Positions 19,729 through 28,788 of a stretch of 64,000 nucleotides of DNA are shown here, piece by piece. The position numbers were made by a program, and so were the translations under genes. The DNA is from Terriglobus sp. RCC_193 (GTDB lineage Bacteria; Acidobacteriota; Terriglobia; Terriglobales; Acidobacteriaceae): NCBI RefSeq assembly GCF_041355105.1, contig NZ_JBFUPK010000001.1, positions 1,922,001-1,986,000 of the forward strand, written 5' to 3'. The stretch's first letter is position 1. Each line of letters begins with the position of its first letter. Under the pieces are notes generated by a model. It had not been told where the DNA came from. It saw only the letters and a program-made list of their open reading frames with translations, and ran no database searches.

Positions 19729-21435
19729 ATGAACTTCCTTCGCACCACCGCTGCTGCCGCATTTGCCCTGATGACACTTACCAGCACGGCCTTTGCCGCA
19801 GAACGCATCTCACTGAATGGCAGCGGATGGACCTTCAAAACAACACTGGATAATCCGGTACCGGTAGAAGTTCCTCATTGCTGGACGGGCACCGAACGCT
19901 GGCGCCATTACATTGGTTCGGCACTCTATCAGCATGATTTCGATGCGCCCACACTCAAGCCGGGGCAGGTGGTTCGTCTTCACTTTGATGCGGTATATGA
20001 CGTGGCGACCGTGTGGGTGAATGGCAAGCGTCTGGGCACGCACGAAGGCGGCTATACAGCATTTGAATACGACGTAACTTCGCTATTGAAGACGGGCAAG
20101 AACCGTATCCTGGTGGAAGTAAACAACACACCCACAATCAGTTCGATTCCCGCATTGGCAACGGGTAATCCTTCCTCTGCAAATAACAATGGCCGCATCA
20201 CGATTGTGGGCTGGCTTCCTTACGGCGGCATTGTGCGGCCGGTGAGCCTGCTGGTCACGGATGCAGTGTATCTGCGCAACATGAAAGTGGATGCGAAGCC
20301 TGACCTGAAGACCGGCGATGCCACGATCACCGTACATGCATGGGCCCACAACGGCAGCAATACGGATCGCACATCGGACATTACAGGCACCGTCGCTGGA
20401 CTTGCAGTATCGTTCCCTCACAAACGAATTGCTGCCAACAGCGATGAGGAACTTACCTGGACAGGCAAGCTGTCGCACGCACATCTGTGGAGTGTTGCCG
20501 ATCCTTTCCTCTATGACGCACATCTTCAGACAGCCGGCGATGCGCTCGACGCAAAAGTTGGCGTGCGCGACATTCGTGTAGTTGGAACGGAACTGCAACT
20601 CAACGGCAAAACAGTGCATTTGTATGGTGCGAATCGCGTCGGCGAAGATCCGATCGAAGGCCTGATTGAATCTGACGCCACCATCGAGCGCGACATGAGT
20701 GACATGCTTGCGCTGAACATGCGCATGATGCGTATTGCGCACTATCCACAGCCTCCTGCGCTATTGGACTATGCAGATAAGCACGGCATGTTGATCATTC
20801 CCGAAGCTGGCAACTGGAACATGAGTTCATGGCAGATGGCTGACCCCGACATTCGCCAGCGCTTTCAGAAGCAGCAGCAGGAGATGATCGAGCAGGAATG
20901 GAATCATCCATCCGTCATTGCATGGAGTGTGGGCAACGAGTACGAGTCTTATACGCAGGAAGGCAAGGACTGGACACGGGACATGCGCGCGTTCTCGTTG
21001 AAGCTGGATCCCACGCGCCTGATCACCTTTGCCGACCGTTACACGGGCGATCCTATAGTAAAGAAGGGATCCGATGATGCCGGTCAGTATTGCGACTTCG
21101 TCTCCATCAACATCTATGGCGATTATGCAAAGCGCCTTGACTACGCACACCAGCTTTATCCGGATAAGCCCATCTTCGTAACAGAATTTGGCAAGATGGG
21201 AGAGCCCGGGTTGCACGATCCCAAACGCATCGCGGACATTACAGATGCCGTAACCGCGATGAAGGGACGTCCGTGGGTGATTGGCGGTTCGCTGTGGACA
21301 TGGGCGGATTATCGCTCATTCATCAATGGCACGCCAGACAACGGTATCCGCAGTTGGGGTGTGGTGGACTTCCTTCGTCAGAAGCGCGACAGCTACCCCG
21401 TGGTGCAGCAGTTGTTTAAGACGGAACTTCCGTAG
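19729..21435 (+). CDS. Exported glycoside hydrolase family 2 (beta-glucuronidase/galactosidase-like)
   Basis: A 568-residue GH2 enzyme. The ATG at 19729 begins a proper signal peptide (MNFLRTTAAAAFALMTL, ending AFAA); the longer open frame upstream crosses the terminator and is not coding. An N-terminal jelly-roll with LHFDAVYDVATVWVNGK is followed by an Ig-like domain, then the barrel with MRIAHYP, AWSVGNEYES (acid/base E404) and FVTEFGKMG (nucleophile E486). It is compact for the family, closest in size to beta-glucuronidases. Its 3' end overlaps the convergent MFS gene by 20 bp. Specificity is not determined. Confidence 0.88.
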   Translation: MNFLRTTAAAAFALMTLTSTAFAAERISLNGSGWTFKTTLDNPVPVEVPHCWTGTERWRHYIGSALYQHDFDAPTLKPGQVVRLHFDAVYDVATVWVNGKRLGTHEGGYTAFEYDVTSLLKTGKNRILVEVNNTPTISSIPALATGNPSSANNNGRITIVGWLPYGGIVRPVSLLVTDAVYLRNMKVDAKPDLKTGDATITVHAWAHNGSNTDRTSDITGTVAGLAVSFPHKRIAANSDEELTWTGKLSHAHLWSVADPFLYDAHLQTAGDALDAKVGVRDIRVVGTELQLNGKTVHLYGANRVGEDPIEGLIESDATIERDMSDMLALNMRMMRIAHYPQPPALLDYADKHGMLIIPEAGNWNMSSWQMADPDIRQRFQKQQQEMIEQEWNHPSVIAWSVGNEYESYTQEGKDWTRDMRAFSLKLDPTRLITFADRYTGDPIVKKGSDDAGQYCDFVSINIYGDYAKRLDYAHQLYPDKPIFVTEFGKMGEPGLHDPKRIADITDAVTAMKGRPWVIGGSLWTWADYRSFINGTPDNGIRSWGVVDFLRQKRDSYPVVQQLFKTELP

Positions 21436-22666
21436 CCACTTCAAGCTGCTGTGGCGGGTGGCCTTCTTCCCTGCTGGTATACACCGGCCACAGCAGCGTA
21501 ATGGCAATGGGATGCAACACAGCCATTAAACAAAACACAGGCGTGTAGCCACCATGCATGACGAGATAACCAACTGCTTCACTGGAAAGCATGCCGCCAA
21601 AGCCACTGCCCATAGCGATCAACCCCGCAGCTTTACCCAGTTGTTGCTGTGAATACAGATCAACCAGCACAGCAGTAAGTGTTGCAAGCCATCCCATGTG
21701 CGCGAATGCGATGAGCGCGGCGACGAAAATGGAGGAAAGCGTTCCGGGGATGAATGCTGCAAGTGGGCTCAAGGGGACAATGCAGGCTGCAACAAGCATG
21801 ATGCGGCGATACGCCAGGCCGGGGCGCAGTCCAGAGCGGATCATATATCCGGAAATCAAACCGCCCATCAGCGTGCCAAGTCCACCACCCGCGTAGACAA
21901 TCCATCCCACCTTTGCCACGGAATCCAACGGTAGATGGCGCGCACTGAGCAGATACTTTGGAAACCAGAACAGCAGGAAGTACCACACAGGATCAGTGAT
22001 GCTGCGCGCGACCAGCAGCTTCCATGTTGCCGAACGTCGCAGCACGGCCATGGTGTTGGCCTTTGCGGGCTGTTGCGATGCAGCGCTGTCGCTACTGCGA
22101 TAGATCCAGAACCACACCGGAACGAGAAGTAAACCTGCAACGCCATCCAGAAGGAAGATGGAGCGCCACGGCAGATGCGTTGTGACCGCTGTGATGATGG
22201 GCAGTGCCACGATTGCACCCACCGTTGCGCCCATGGTGTAAATGGAAATTACCAGTGGGCGGCGTTTCTCGTCGAAGGTTTCGCCCACGGCTTTTGGCGC
22301 GGCAACCCATAATCCGGGTTCGCCGAGCCCCAGACAGAAGCGAGTGAGACCGAGCAGCCATGCTGTGCTCACAAACGCAGTCGCAGCTTCCGCCAGCGAC
22401 CACCACCCAACGAAGAGCGCCATGGAACGGCGAGTGCCAAGACGATCAGAGATAAATCCAGAGATGCCATAGGCTATGGCAGAGGCGAAGAGGAAAAGGC
22501 TGACGATGTGAGCGTAGCCCTGGTCATTTAGATGCAACAGCGCCTGCATGCGTGGCGCCACCACCGAGAGGCTCTGACGATCAAAGTAGTTCACCAGGGC
22601 AATCAGAAAAAGCCATACTACCAACTGCCACTGCCGCGCGCTCATCCGGCTATTCTGCTTGTCCAC
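21416..22666 (-). CDS. MFS transporter, ACS family, paralogue of the one at 10863
   Basis: A 416-residue 12-TM permease. I chose the GTG at 22666 because a caggag ribosome binding site sits 7 bases upstream; the frame stays open to 22696 from a TTG. ALVNYFDRQSLSVVAPRMQ near the N-terminus and RFCLGLGEPGLW match the ACS family and the permease at 10863. It lies 20 bp after the FAD oxidoreductase gene on the same strand, so the two form an operon with transporter last, the reverse order of the first pair. It probably takes up a sugar acid. Confidence 0.85.
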   Translation of the reverse strand: MDKQNSRMSARQWQLVVWLFLIALVNYFDRQSLSVVAPRMQALLHLNDQGYAHIVSLFLFASAIAYGISGFISDRLGTRRSMALFVGWWSLAEAATAFVSTAWLLGLTRFCLGLGEPGLWVAAPKAVGETFDEKRRPLVISIYTMGATVGAIVALPIITAVTTHLPWRSIFLLDGVAGLLLVPVWFWIYRSSDSAASQQPAKANTMAVLRRSATWKLLVARSITDPVWYFLLFWFPKYLLSARHLPLDSVAKVGWIVYAGGGLGTLMGGLISGYMIRSGLRPGLAYRRIMLVAACIVPLSPLAAFIPGTLSSIFVAALIAFAHMGWLATLTAVLVDLYSQQQLGKAAGLIAMGSGFGGMLSSEAVGYLVMHGGYTPVFCLMAVLHPIAITLLWPVYTSREEGHPPQQLEVATEVPS

Positions 22667-22686
22667 GGCGCTCTCCTGTTTTTCGA

Positions 22687-24990
22687 TCAGTAGCAACGTA
22701 TTTCAAAGATCGCTGGTATTGCATCGCCATGGCCAAGAATCGTTAACGTAAGTTCGTCGGTTGTGATTAGCTCTGCAAGGTTCAACGTGTAGCGTGTTTG
22801 ATGATTCTCTTCCACATGTGTCAGCACGATATCTCCCGCACGAACTTCAAATGCGGTGACACATGCTGGCATCACACGTTCCGGATGCCCCATCAGAACT
22901 GACTCCATGGGATGATCAAAGTCCGTATCGAACCCGATCACAATTTCACAGATGCTTTGAGGTTTATCCCAGGTTAGTTTCAACGTGGACTTGCTGTCGT
23001 TCTTCGCGGGCAGCCACGCATTCACGCTGCTCCATGGACGCGCAATTCCGTTGCGCACATTCTCCGGGTCAAAGAGGTTAAGCGCTGGTTCAAATCGCAT
23101 TGCCAGATTGCGTGCGTGCGGTCTGCGTGTGGGAAGCCAGAACGCAAAAGTATCGACCCCGACGCCTTCCGGTGGTGACTGCACCGTGCTCTTCGCAACG
23201 GCCTTGTTCATCTTCTGCGCAAGTGTCAGAATGCCCGTCACCTGTTCGGTGCTCAAAGCAACAGATACATCTTCATTGCCATGCAGCACAACAAACACAT
23301 GAGCCGCTTGCGGCATGGTTGCGGAGAATGCAATCACTCCATCCTGCTCGCCCTGGTTTAATGCGAGGATCATTGCATCCAGCTTCACATCAGGAGTCGT
23401 GTTGCCTTCGCGGCTGCCGATCCACAACTCACAATGCAACTGTGTCGTCACCTTTGCGCGCACAGATAACGTAAATCGTGGCACCACCCCAACAGTCAAT
23501 GGCATCAGTAGAGCCACCGATTGCGAAAGTATCTCCCATTCTCCAGAAGGCGCCAATTCGGCAAGCCGCAGTGTGGAACTGGCGGTGATGTTTGCGCTTC
23601 GCACTTTATCGTTTGGGTCCTGCAATCGCAGGCCGGGAATGTGTTGCCCATGCGCAAGCAGAGCCTGCTGCAGGCATTGCATATGCGCTGGTTCTATCAG
23701 ATCGCGCGGCAGAAGTTGTTCTTTCTTGCACAATGCCGCCGCCATGCCCACTGCTTGCGCATTGTGAGCGCACGTGGCCATCACCCGTGTGGAACCGAAC
23801 GCGATGTGCGATGCCGAAAGGATTCTGCCTGTGAGAAATAGATTTGGCACATTGCGGCTATACATTGTGCGATACGGAATCGTGTAGACGCCTTTGCTGT
23901 GCCACTGCGTGCAACCGGGTTGCGAACTATAGACACCATCCGGAGGATGCAGATCAACGGCCCATCCGCCGAAACTGACAGCATCGTCATGATGACGCTG
24001 TTCAATCACATCCTGCTGCGTCAGCATGTAATCGCCTTCAAAGCGGCGGCTTTCACGCTTACCGGGAATCGTTCCCATCCACTCCAGCGTTAGCGTCTCT
24101 GCTTCCGGAAATTCACCGGAATTCTTGATGTAATTCCAGACGCCATAGGCCACCTTCCATAGCTCGTACTTAATCTCTTCCGTTTCATACACGGTGTCGC
24201 GAGCGCCACCATATTCCAGCCACCACAGACGGCATCCGGAATCCGTCACGCGCAGCTCACGGAAACGCGGTATCGCTGTGATGTCTTTCAACGCGAAGGC
24301 CGGGGGCACGTACTTCACTGGCCTACCAGTGTCACGTGTGTAGAAATAAAGCGAATGCCCAAGCAGAGAGTGATCCTCTGTTTCAGGAGCCAGCAATTCA
24401 CCAAACTCCGCGCGTGATTCCGCACCCACGCGGAACGCTGCACCTGCAAGAAATCCAAGGATGCCATCACCTGATGCATCGCAGAACAGCGGCGCTGTGA
24501 TGTTGTAACGAATCTGATTCTGACTACAGAATGCGCTCACACCAAGAATGCGACCGTCTTCGTGCCTGGTCTCTGCGGAATCCACTGCCGTATTGAGCAG
24601 CAGTGTGATGTTGGATTCGCGCAGCGTCCATTCCAGCAGAATGGAGTCAAGCACAATGGCATTCCCTTCCGGGTTGCGCCACATGTTTTCCACCAACAAC
24701 TCATCAATCACGCCGCCTTCGCGTGCCCAGCGATTGTTATTGCCCATGTGGGAAGTTGCTCCCAGAACCCACAGCCGAACTTCGCTGGATGCGTTCCCGC
24801 CAAGCACCGGGCGATCCTGTACCAGGATCGTCCGCACACCCTGCCGCGCTGCGGTAATGGCAGCGCAGACGCCGGAGAGTCCCCCGCCAACCACGACGAA
24901 ATCAGCGTCCATGCTCTGCTGGCGCAATGTCCTCGGTCCAGCCATCGTGCTGGCTCCAGTCGAGCCAATCGTGTCTTTCAGTTCATGCAT
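22687..24990 (-). CDS. FAD-dependent oxidoreductase, paralogue of the one at 12158
   Basis: A 767-residue protein with FVVVGGGLSGVCAAITAA and QDRPVLGGNASSEVR near the N-terminus, nearly identical blocks to the 12158 protein. The same overall length and beta-rich C-terminal half are seen. The ATG at 24990 is the first in frame; the frame runs back to a TTG at 25035, and starts at MAGPR or MDADF are also possible because none has a clear ribosome binding site. It is divergent from the GH31 gene across a LacI-type operator. Cytoplasmic; substrate unknown. Confidence 0.75.
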   Translation of the reverse strand: MHELKDTIGSTGASTMAGPRTLRQQSMDADFVVVGGGLSGVCAAITAARQGVRTILVQDRPVLGGNASSEVRLWVLGATSHMGNNNRWAREGGVIDELLVENMWRNPEGNAIVLDSILLEWTLRESNITLLLNTAVDSAETRHEDGRILGVSAFCSQNQIRYNITAPLFCDASGDGILGFLAGAAFRVGAESRAEFGELLAPETEDHSLLGHSLYFYTRDTGRPVKYVPPAFALKDITAIPRFRELRVTDSGCRLWWLEYGGARDTVYETEEIKYELWKVAYGVWNYIKNSGEFPEAETLTLEWMGTIPGKRESRRFEGDYMLTQQDVIEQRHHDDAVSFGGWAVDLHPPDGVYSSQPGCTQWHSKGVYTIPYRTMYSRNVPNLFLTGRILSASHIAFGSTRVMATCAHNAQAVGMAAALCKKEQLLPRDLIEPAHMQCLQQALLAHGQHIPGLRLQDPNDKVRSANITASSTLRLAELAPSGEWEILSQSVALLMPLTVGVVPRFTLSVRAKVTTQLHCELWIGSREGNTTPDVKLDAMILALNQGEQDGVIAFSATMPQAAHVFVVLHGNEDVSVALSTEQVTGILTLAQKMNKAVAKSTVQSPPEGVGVDTFAFWLPTRRPHARNLAMRFEPALNLFDPENVRNGIARPWSSVNAWLPAKNDSKSTLKLTWDKPQSICEIVIGFDTDFDHPMESVLMGHPERVMPACVTAFEVRAGDIVLTHVEENHQTRYTLNLAELITTDELTLTILGHGDAIPAIFEIRCY

Positions 24991-25057
24991 ACTGTTGTGA
25001 TCCAGTCCGTTCGAGGAGGAAAAAGAACTTGTCAAGCTAACGTCGAAGAGAGTACAT

Positions 25058-25071
25058 GTTAAACGTTAAAC
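25058..25071. promoter_or_regulatory. LacI-type operator in the FAD-oxidoreductase/GH31 divergent region
   Basis: GTTAAACGTTAAAC, 14 bp with central CG. It differs from the 10844 and 14558 sites only in the centre and one arm base. It lies between two divergent genes and could control both. Confidence 0.6.
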
Positions 25072-25122
25072 CTGTAAAGAACCAGGCAAATTTGAACGCC
25101 GATTCACACCATTTGCTGGAGG

Positions 25123-27327
25123 ATGATCTTGCTTTCTCTTCGCCTCTCGACTGTCATCATGACTGTCACCGCTCTGCTCCCATTCGGCGCCGTTGGCCAG
25201 AACAGTATTCAGCTTTCTTCATCCGGCATTGTTTTTCATGCAGAGAGACCCGGCGCTCGCTTTTCTATAGACAGCAATGGCAGCACAACAATCCTTGCTT
25301 CGCCCACCGCAGGTATTTTGATCAACGGGAGTCCGTTGACACTGACGGACACGTGCAAAGCATCGCCATGCATCCTGCATGGCAAGACTGCTGCAGGCGA
25401 AGAAGCGGCTCTCACCATCCGCGTTGAGCCACATCACATTGCACTTACCCTGCATCCTGCACATGATGGAGCGGAAGTACGATTTGTTACGTTTGGCGCA
25501 TCTCCCGCATACGGTTTGGCGGATCATGCCGTGGAGCAGAAACAGTTCTCCACGCTGGAAAACAAGCAGTTCAATACCGATGTGACGGGATTTAAGGACG
25601 ATATCTTCCTGTCTGGTCAGGGCCTTACGCGGCTCGTCAGTAACTTCATCATCTATCCGAAGCAGGGATTTGCGGAAGTATTGATCGATCCGTATCGGAA
25701 GATTGTTCACACTAATAGCAACGAAATTGTGCAGGGCGTGGAACACTCCCATGGCGATGTTCGCATGCATTATTTCTTCGGCGATCCGCATGCAATTTAT
25801 GCGGAGTATCTGGCTTCCCGGAATGCTGCCGGATACCGTGTAGTGACTCCAAAGTATGCAGCGTTCGGCGTGGGATGGGAAGCGTTTGGCGCACTTGGCT
25901 GGGATACGAACCAGAAGACCGACACGGAGAGCATCGACCGCTACTTAAAGGATGGATTTCCTCTTCGCTGGATTGTGGTGGGTTCCGGCTTCTGGCCAGC
26001 ACAGCCTGAATCGATGCATGAAACAACATCCTTCGGTTACTGGGACAAGGAAAAGTATCCCGACCCGCGCGGCATGTTTCAGCACTTCAAAGACGAGGGC
26101 CTTGTCTCTATGCTTGGCCTTCGTATTACCTTCATCACGACCGGTCCCTACGCAGAAGAAGGCGTAAAGCACGGCTACTTCCTGAAAGATGCCGGCGGCA
26201 AGGTTGAGTCCTTTACTGGCGGGTGGCCTAAGATGCCTTACTACCTTCTGGATGCGCACAATCCCGCTGCGCTGGACTGGTACATGGCTCTGGTAAAGAA
26301 GTGGCAAAACTATGGCGTGAGCGGGTGGAAAGAAGATTTTTACGGTTACGGAAAATATCCCCTGCGTGATGACAAGGTGGATCCGACAAACGATCGCCTG
26401 ATGGCTCAGGGCCAGCTCATCATTGAACGCAATGGTTATCTTTCTTCGAACGGTGATCTACACCGTATCAATGACTTCAATTACAACCAGGATCAGGATC
26501 GTGGTCCGGTCAATGCACTTGCGCTTGCCTACGCAGGCTTTCCGCTGGTCTATCCGGATATCGTTGGCGGAACATTTGGGGAAAGCCACTTCAATACGCA
26601 ACGAACGCCACAGATGGAAACCTACATGATGCGCAATGCCATGTGGGCCGCCCTGCACAGCAGCATGGGCATGGGCGAACCACCGTGGAGCTTTCGCCCC
26701 GAAGTGGCCAATGTGATGCGCAAGGCTGCACAACTGCATGATCGTATCTCGCCATATTTATTCCAGTACGGACGGCAGTTTGCAATCGATGGCTATCCGT
26801 GGACGATGACTCCTTTGCCCATTGCCTATCCGAAGGACAGCGCTGTGTACGGACACGAGAATGCGACTGATCGACGCTACGAGTGGTTGATTGGCGAAGC
26901 ACTTCTGGCAGCACCGCTGTATGGCAACGACTACGCAACCGCAACCACACGGGATATTTACCTGCCGGTCGGTGAGTGGATGGATTTTGAAACGGGAACC
27001 ATCTATCAAGGCAATCAGGTATTGCGCGGCTTCGCACTGCCGGTAGAGAAGATCCCCCTATTCGTCGGAGGCACCGGAATCACGCTGGAAAAAGAGAACC
27101 AGAACGTCGTCGCATGTATCTATCCTGTCGCCCCCAAAGGCTCGGTCACGCTGTCATTACCAGATGACCGTCGTCCGATTCACGTAACGATCGCTGCCTC
27201 GCTTAAGGGAGCGCGCAACGTTGTGGTGAAGGATCACACAGGAAAAGAAACTCCGGTGAGAAAAGTAGGATTCGCGTATCGATTCCACCCTGCTGCGGGC
27301 GAGTCCTACACGGTTACTCTTCACTGA
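25123..27327 (+). CDS. Exported glycoside hydrolase family 31 (alpha-xylosidase/alpha-glucosidase-like)
   Basis: A 734-residue GH31-type protein. An N-terminal signal (LSLRLSTVIMTVTALLPFGA) leads to a beta-sandwich, then a barrel with SGWKEDFYGYG, where D405 is the proposed nucleophile. YPDIVGGTFG supplies the later GH31 block. The ATG at 25123 directly abuts the ggagg ribosome binding site, which is too close; an in-frame TTG at 25129 is correctly spaced and may be the true start. Regulation is probably through the operator at 25058. Substrate class (xyloside or glucoside) cannot be read from the motifs. Confidence 0.8.
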   Translation: MILLSLRLSTVIMTVTALLPFGAVGQNSIQLSSSGIVFHAERPGARFSIDSNGSTTILASPTAGILINGSPLTLTDTCKASPCILHGKTAAGEEAALTIRVEPHHIALTLHPAHDGAEVRFVTFGASPAYGLADHAVEQKQFSTLENKQFNTDVTGFKDDIFLSGQGLTRLVSNFIIYPKQGFAEVLIDPYRKIVHTNSNEIVQGVEHSHGDVRMHYFFGDPHAIYAEYLASRNAAGYRVVTPKYAAFGVGWEAFGALGWDTNQKTDTESIDRYLKDGFPLRWIVVGSGFWPAQPESMHETTSFGYWDKEKYPDPRGMFQHFKDEGLVSMLGLRITFITTGPYAEEGVKHGYFLKDAGGKVESFTGGWPKMPYYLLDAHNPAALDWYMALVKKWQNYGVSGWKEDFYGYGKYPLRDDKVDPTNDRLMAQGQLIIERNGYLSSNGDLHRINDFNYNQDQDRGPVNALALAYAGFPLVYPDIVGGTFGESHFNTQRTPQMETYMMRNAMWAALHSSMGMGEPPWSFRPEVANVMRKAAQLHDRISPYLFQYGRQFAIDGYPWTMTPLPIAYPKDSAVYGHENATDRRYEWLIGEALLAAPLYGNDYATATTRDIYLPVGEWMDFETGTIYQGNQVLRGFALPVEKIPLFVGGTGITLEKENQNVVACIYPVAPKGSVTLSLPDDRRPIHVTIAASLKGARNVVVKDHTGKETPVRKVGFAYRFHPAAGESYTVTLH

Positions 27328-27681
27328 TGAGAACAAAGCGCGGAATGAGTAAGTAGATTCCCCATCTATTTAGTCGTTCGCCCCCCATAATTTTCCGCGG
27401 AAGATTGTCTTCCAATCGGACTTCATCTCAATGACAGTCCGATGTTTCTCACCGGCGCAAACGTGGCGATGCCCTGGGTCGAACTAATCCGTAGATACTT
27501 TCCAAACCAATTTCATCCCCACGCATTGATCCTCTCGGCTGGAATTTCTCAAGACAAAGACTGAACTCGAAGAAAGTCACAAGACCTGTACGTTATGACA
27601 GTGTTTGCTCCCGCGTTACGGCTTTATTGTCACCTTCTACAGGGCGCGGATGTTCGGATAAATCCGCGTGGAGGATGAGTC
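27328..27681. other. Intergenic region before the DUF3300 operon
   Basis: 354 bp without a gene. A small hairpin GGAAGA-TTG-TCTTCC lies near 27400 with no T tract. A perfect 7-bp hairpin CGCGGAT/ATCCGCG (27645-27668) lies 13 bases before the start of the next gene, just ahead of its gagg ribosome binding site. Otherwise presumably the promoter region. Confidence 0.5.
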
Positions 27682-28788
27682 ATGCGACACCCCGCCTTCG
27701 TGGTCCCGCCACTGATCGTGTCCCTTTGCACGCTTCAGACGATGAGCGCCCTCGCGCCGACTCTTTCTTATGCGCAGACAGCAACCGCCCCGGCACAAAC
27801 GCAGACAACAACAATGCCGACGCAGGATCAACTGCGTACACTGCTGTCGCCGATAGCGCTGTATCCGGATCAGTTGCTTTCGCAGATCTGCAATGCCGCC
27901 AGCGATCCGCAGCAGATCGTCAACGTGGACAATTGGATCCATCAACAGAAGGGTTTGACAGGGGAAGCGCTGAGCAACGCGGCGCAGCAGCAGAACTTCG
28001 ATCCCGCATTCATTGCCCTGGTGAATTTTCCGCAGGTGCTCGATCAAATGGCGCAGCATGTCAATGACTATGCGCAGATTGGGTACGCCTACCAGGCAAA
28101 TCAGAAGATGGTGCAGGACACCATCCAGTCCCTCCGCAAACAGGCACAGAAGGCCGGCAACCTGAAGACGAATGCGCAGCAGAAAGTGGTGGTGGAAAGC
28201 ACCTCTGGACAGCAGACGATCGTCATCGAACCGGCCAATCCTCAGGTTGTGTATGTGCCGCAATACAATCCGACCGTTGTTTACGCGGCACCTCCTCCGG
28301 GACCCAGCACGGGAGCGGTGGTCGCTACAGCGGTCATTAGCTTCGGAGCAGGCATCGCCCTCGGCGCATGGATGAACAATAGCTATCCCTGGGGATGGGG
28401 CGGATGGGGCTGGTCGTGGGGACACCCTCCACCGCCTCGGCCGATGCCCCCTCCGCACTGGGGGCCTCCGGGACCTGGTCCAGGGCCCCGTCCATATGGC
28501 CCTCCCAACGGTGGTGGCGGTAGGTATCCACCGAATGGCGGCGGTGGTCGTCCCCCGAACGGTGGTGGGGCACAGAATCGCTACGGTGGCGTGCAGAGTC
28601 CCCAGCGCGGGGGCGGCAACACCCCTCAGGGGATGTCACATTCTGGCTATCAGCAGCCTCACAACAATATGGGTGGGGCATTCCACCCCGGCAACGGCGC
28701 ATCAACACGTCAGGCCCAGTCACGTGGAACCCGCAGTTTCGGAGGATTCAGTGGTGGCGGCGGACGGCGCGGCGGAGGTCGCAGATGA
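27682..28788 (+). CDS. DUF3300 domain protein with proline/glycine-rich tail
   Basis: A 368-residue exported protein: signal peptide, then a DUF3300 domain over about residues 40-200 (LLSPIALYPDQLLSQI and VYVPQYNPTVVYA are typical). A hydrophobic segment with GWGGWGWSWGHP and a low-complexity Pro/Gly/Asn tail with repeated PNGGGGR units follow. The stop overlaps the DUF2950 start by 4 bp (ATGA). DUF3300 and DUF2950 genes are frequently neighbours in Proteobacteria and Acidobacteria; the function of both is unknown. The tail suggests a periplasmic or surface location. Confidence 0.88.
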   Translation: MRHPAFVVPPLIVSLCTLQTMSALAPTLSYAQTATAPAQTQTTTMPTQDQLRTLLSPIALYPDQLLSQICNAASDPQQIVNVDNWIHQQKGLTGEALSNAAQQQNFDPAFIALVNFPQVLDQMAQHVNDYAQIGYAYQANQKMVQDTIQSLRKQAQKAGNLKTNAQQKVVVESTSGQQTIVIEPANPQVVYVPQYNPTVVYAAPPPGPSTGAVVATAVISFGAGIALGAWMNNSYPWGWGGWGWSWGHPPPPRPMPPPHWGPPGPGPGPRPYGPPNGGGGRYPPNGGGGRPPNGGGAQNRYGGVQSPQRGGGNTPQGMSHSGYQQPHNNMGGAFHPGNGASTRQAQSRGTRSFGGFSGGGGRRGGGRR

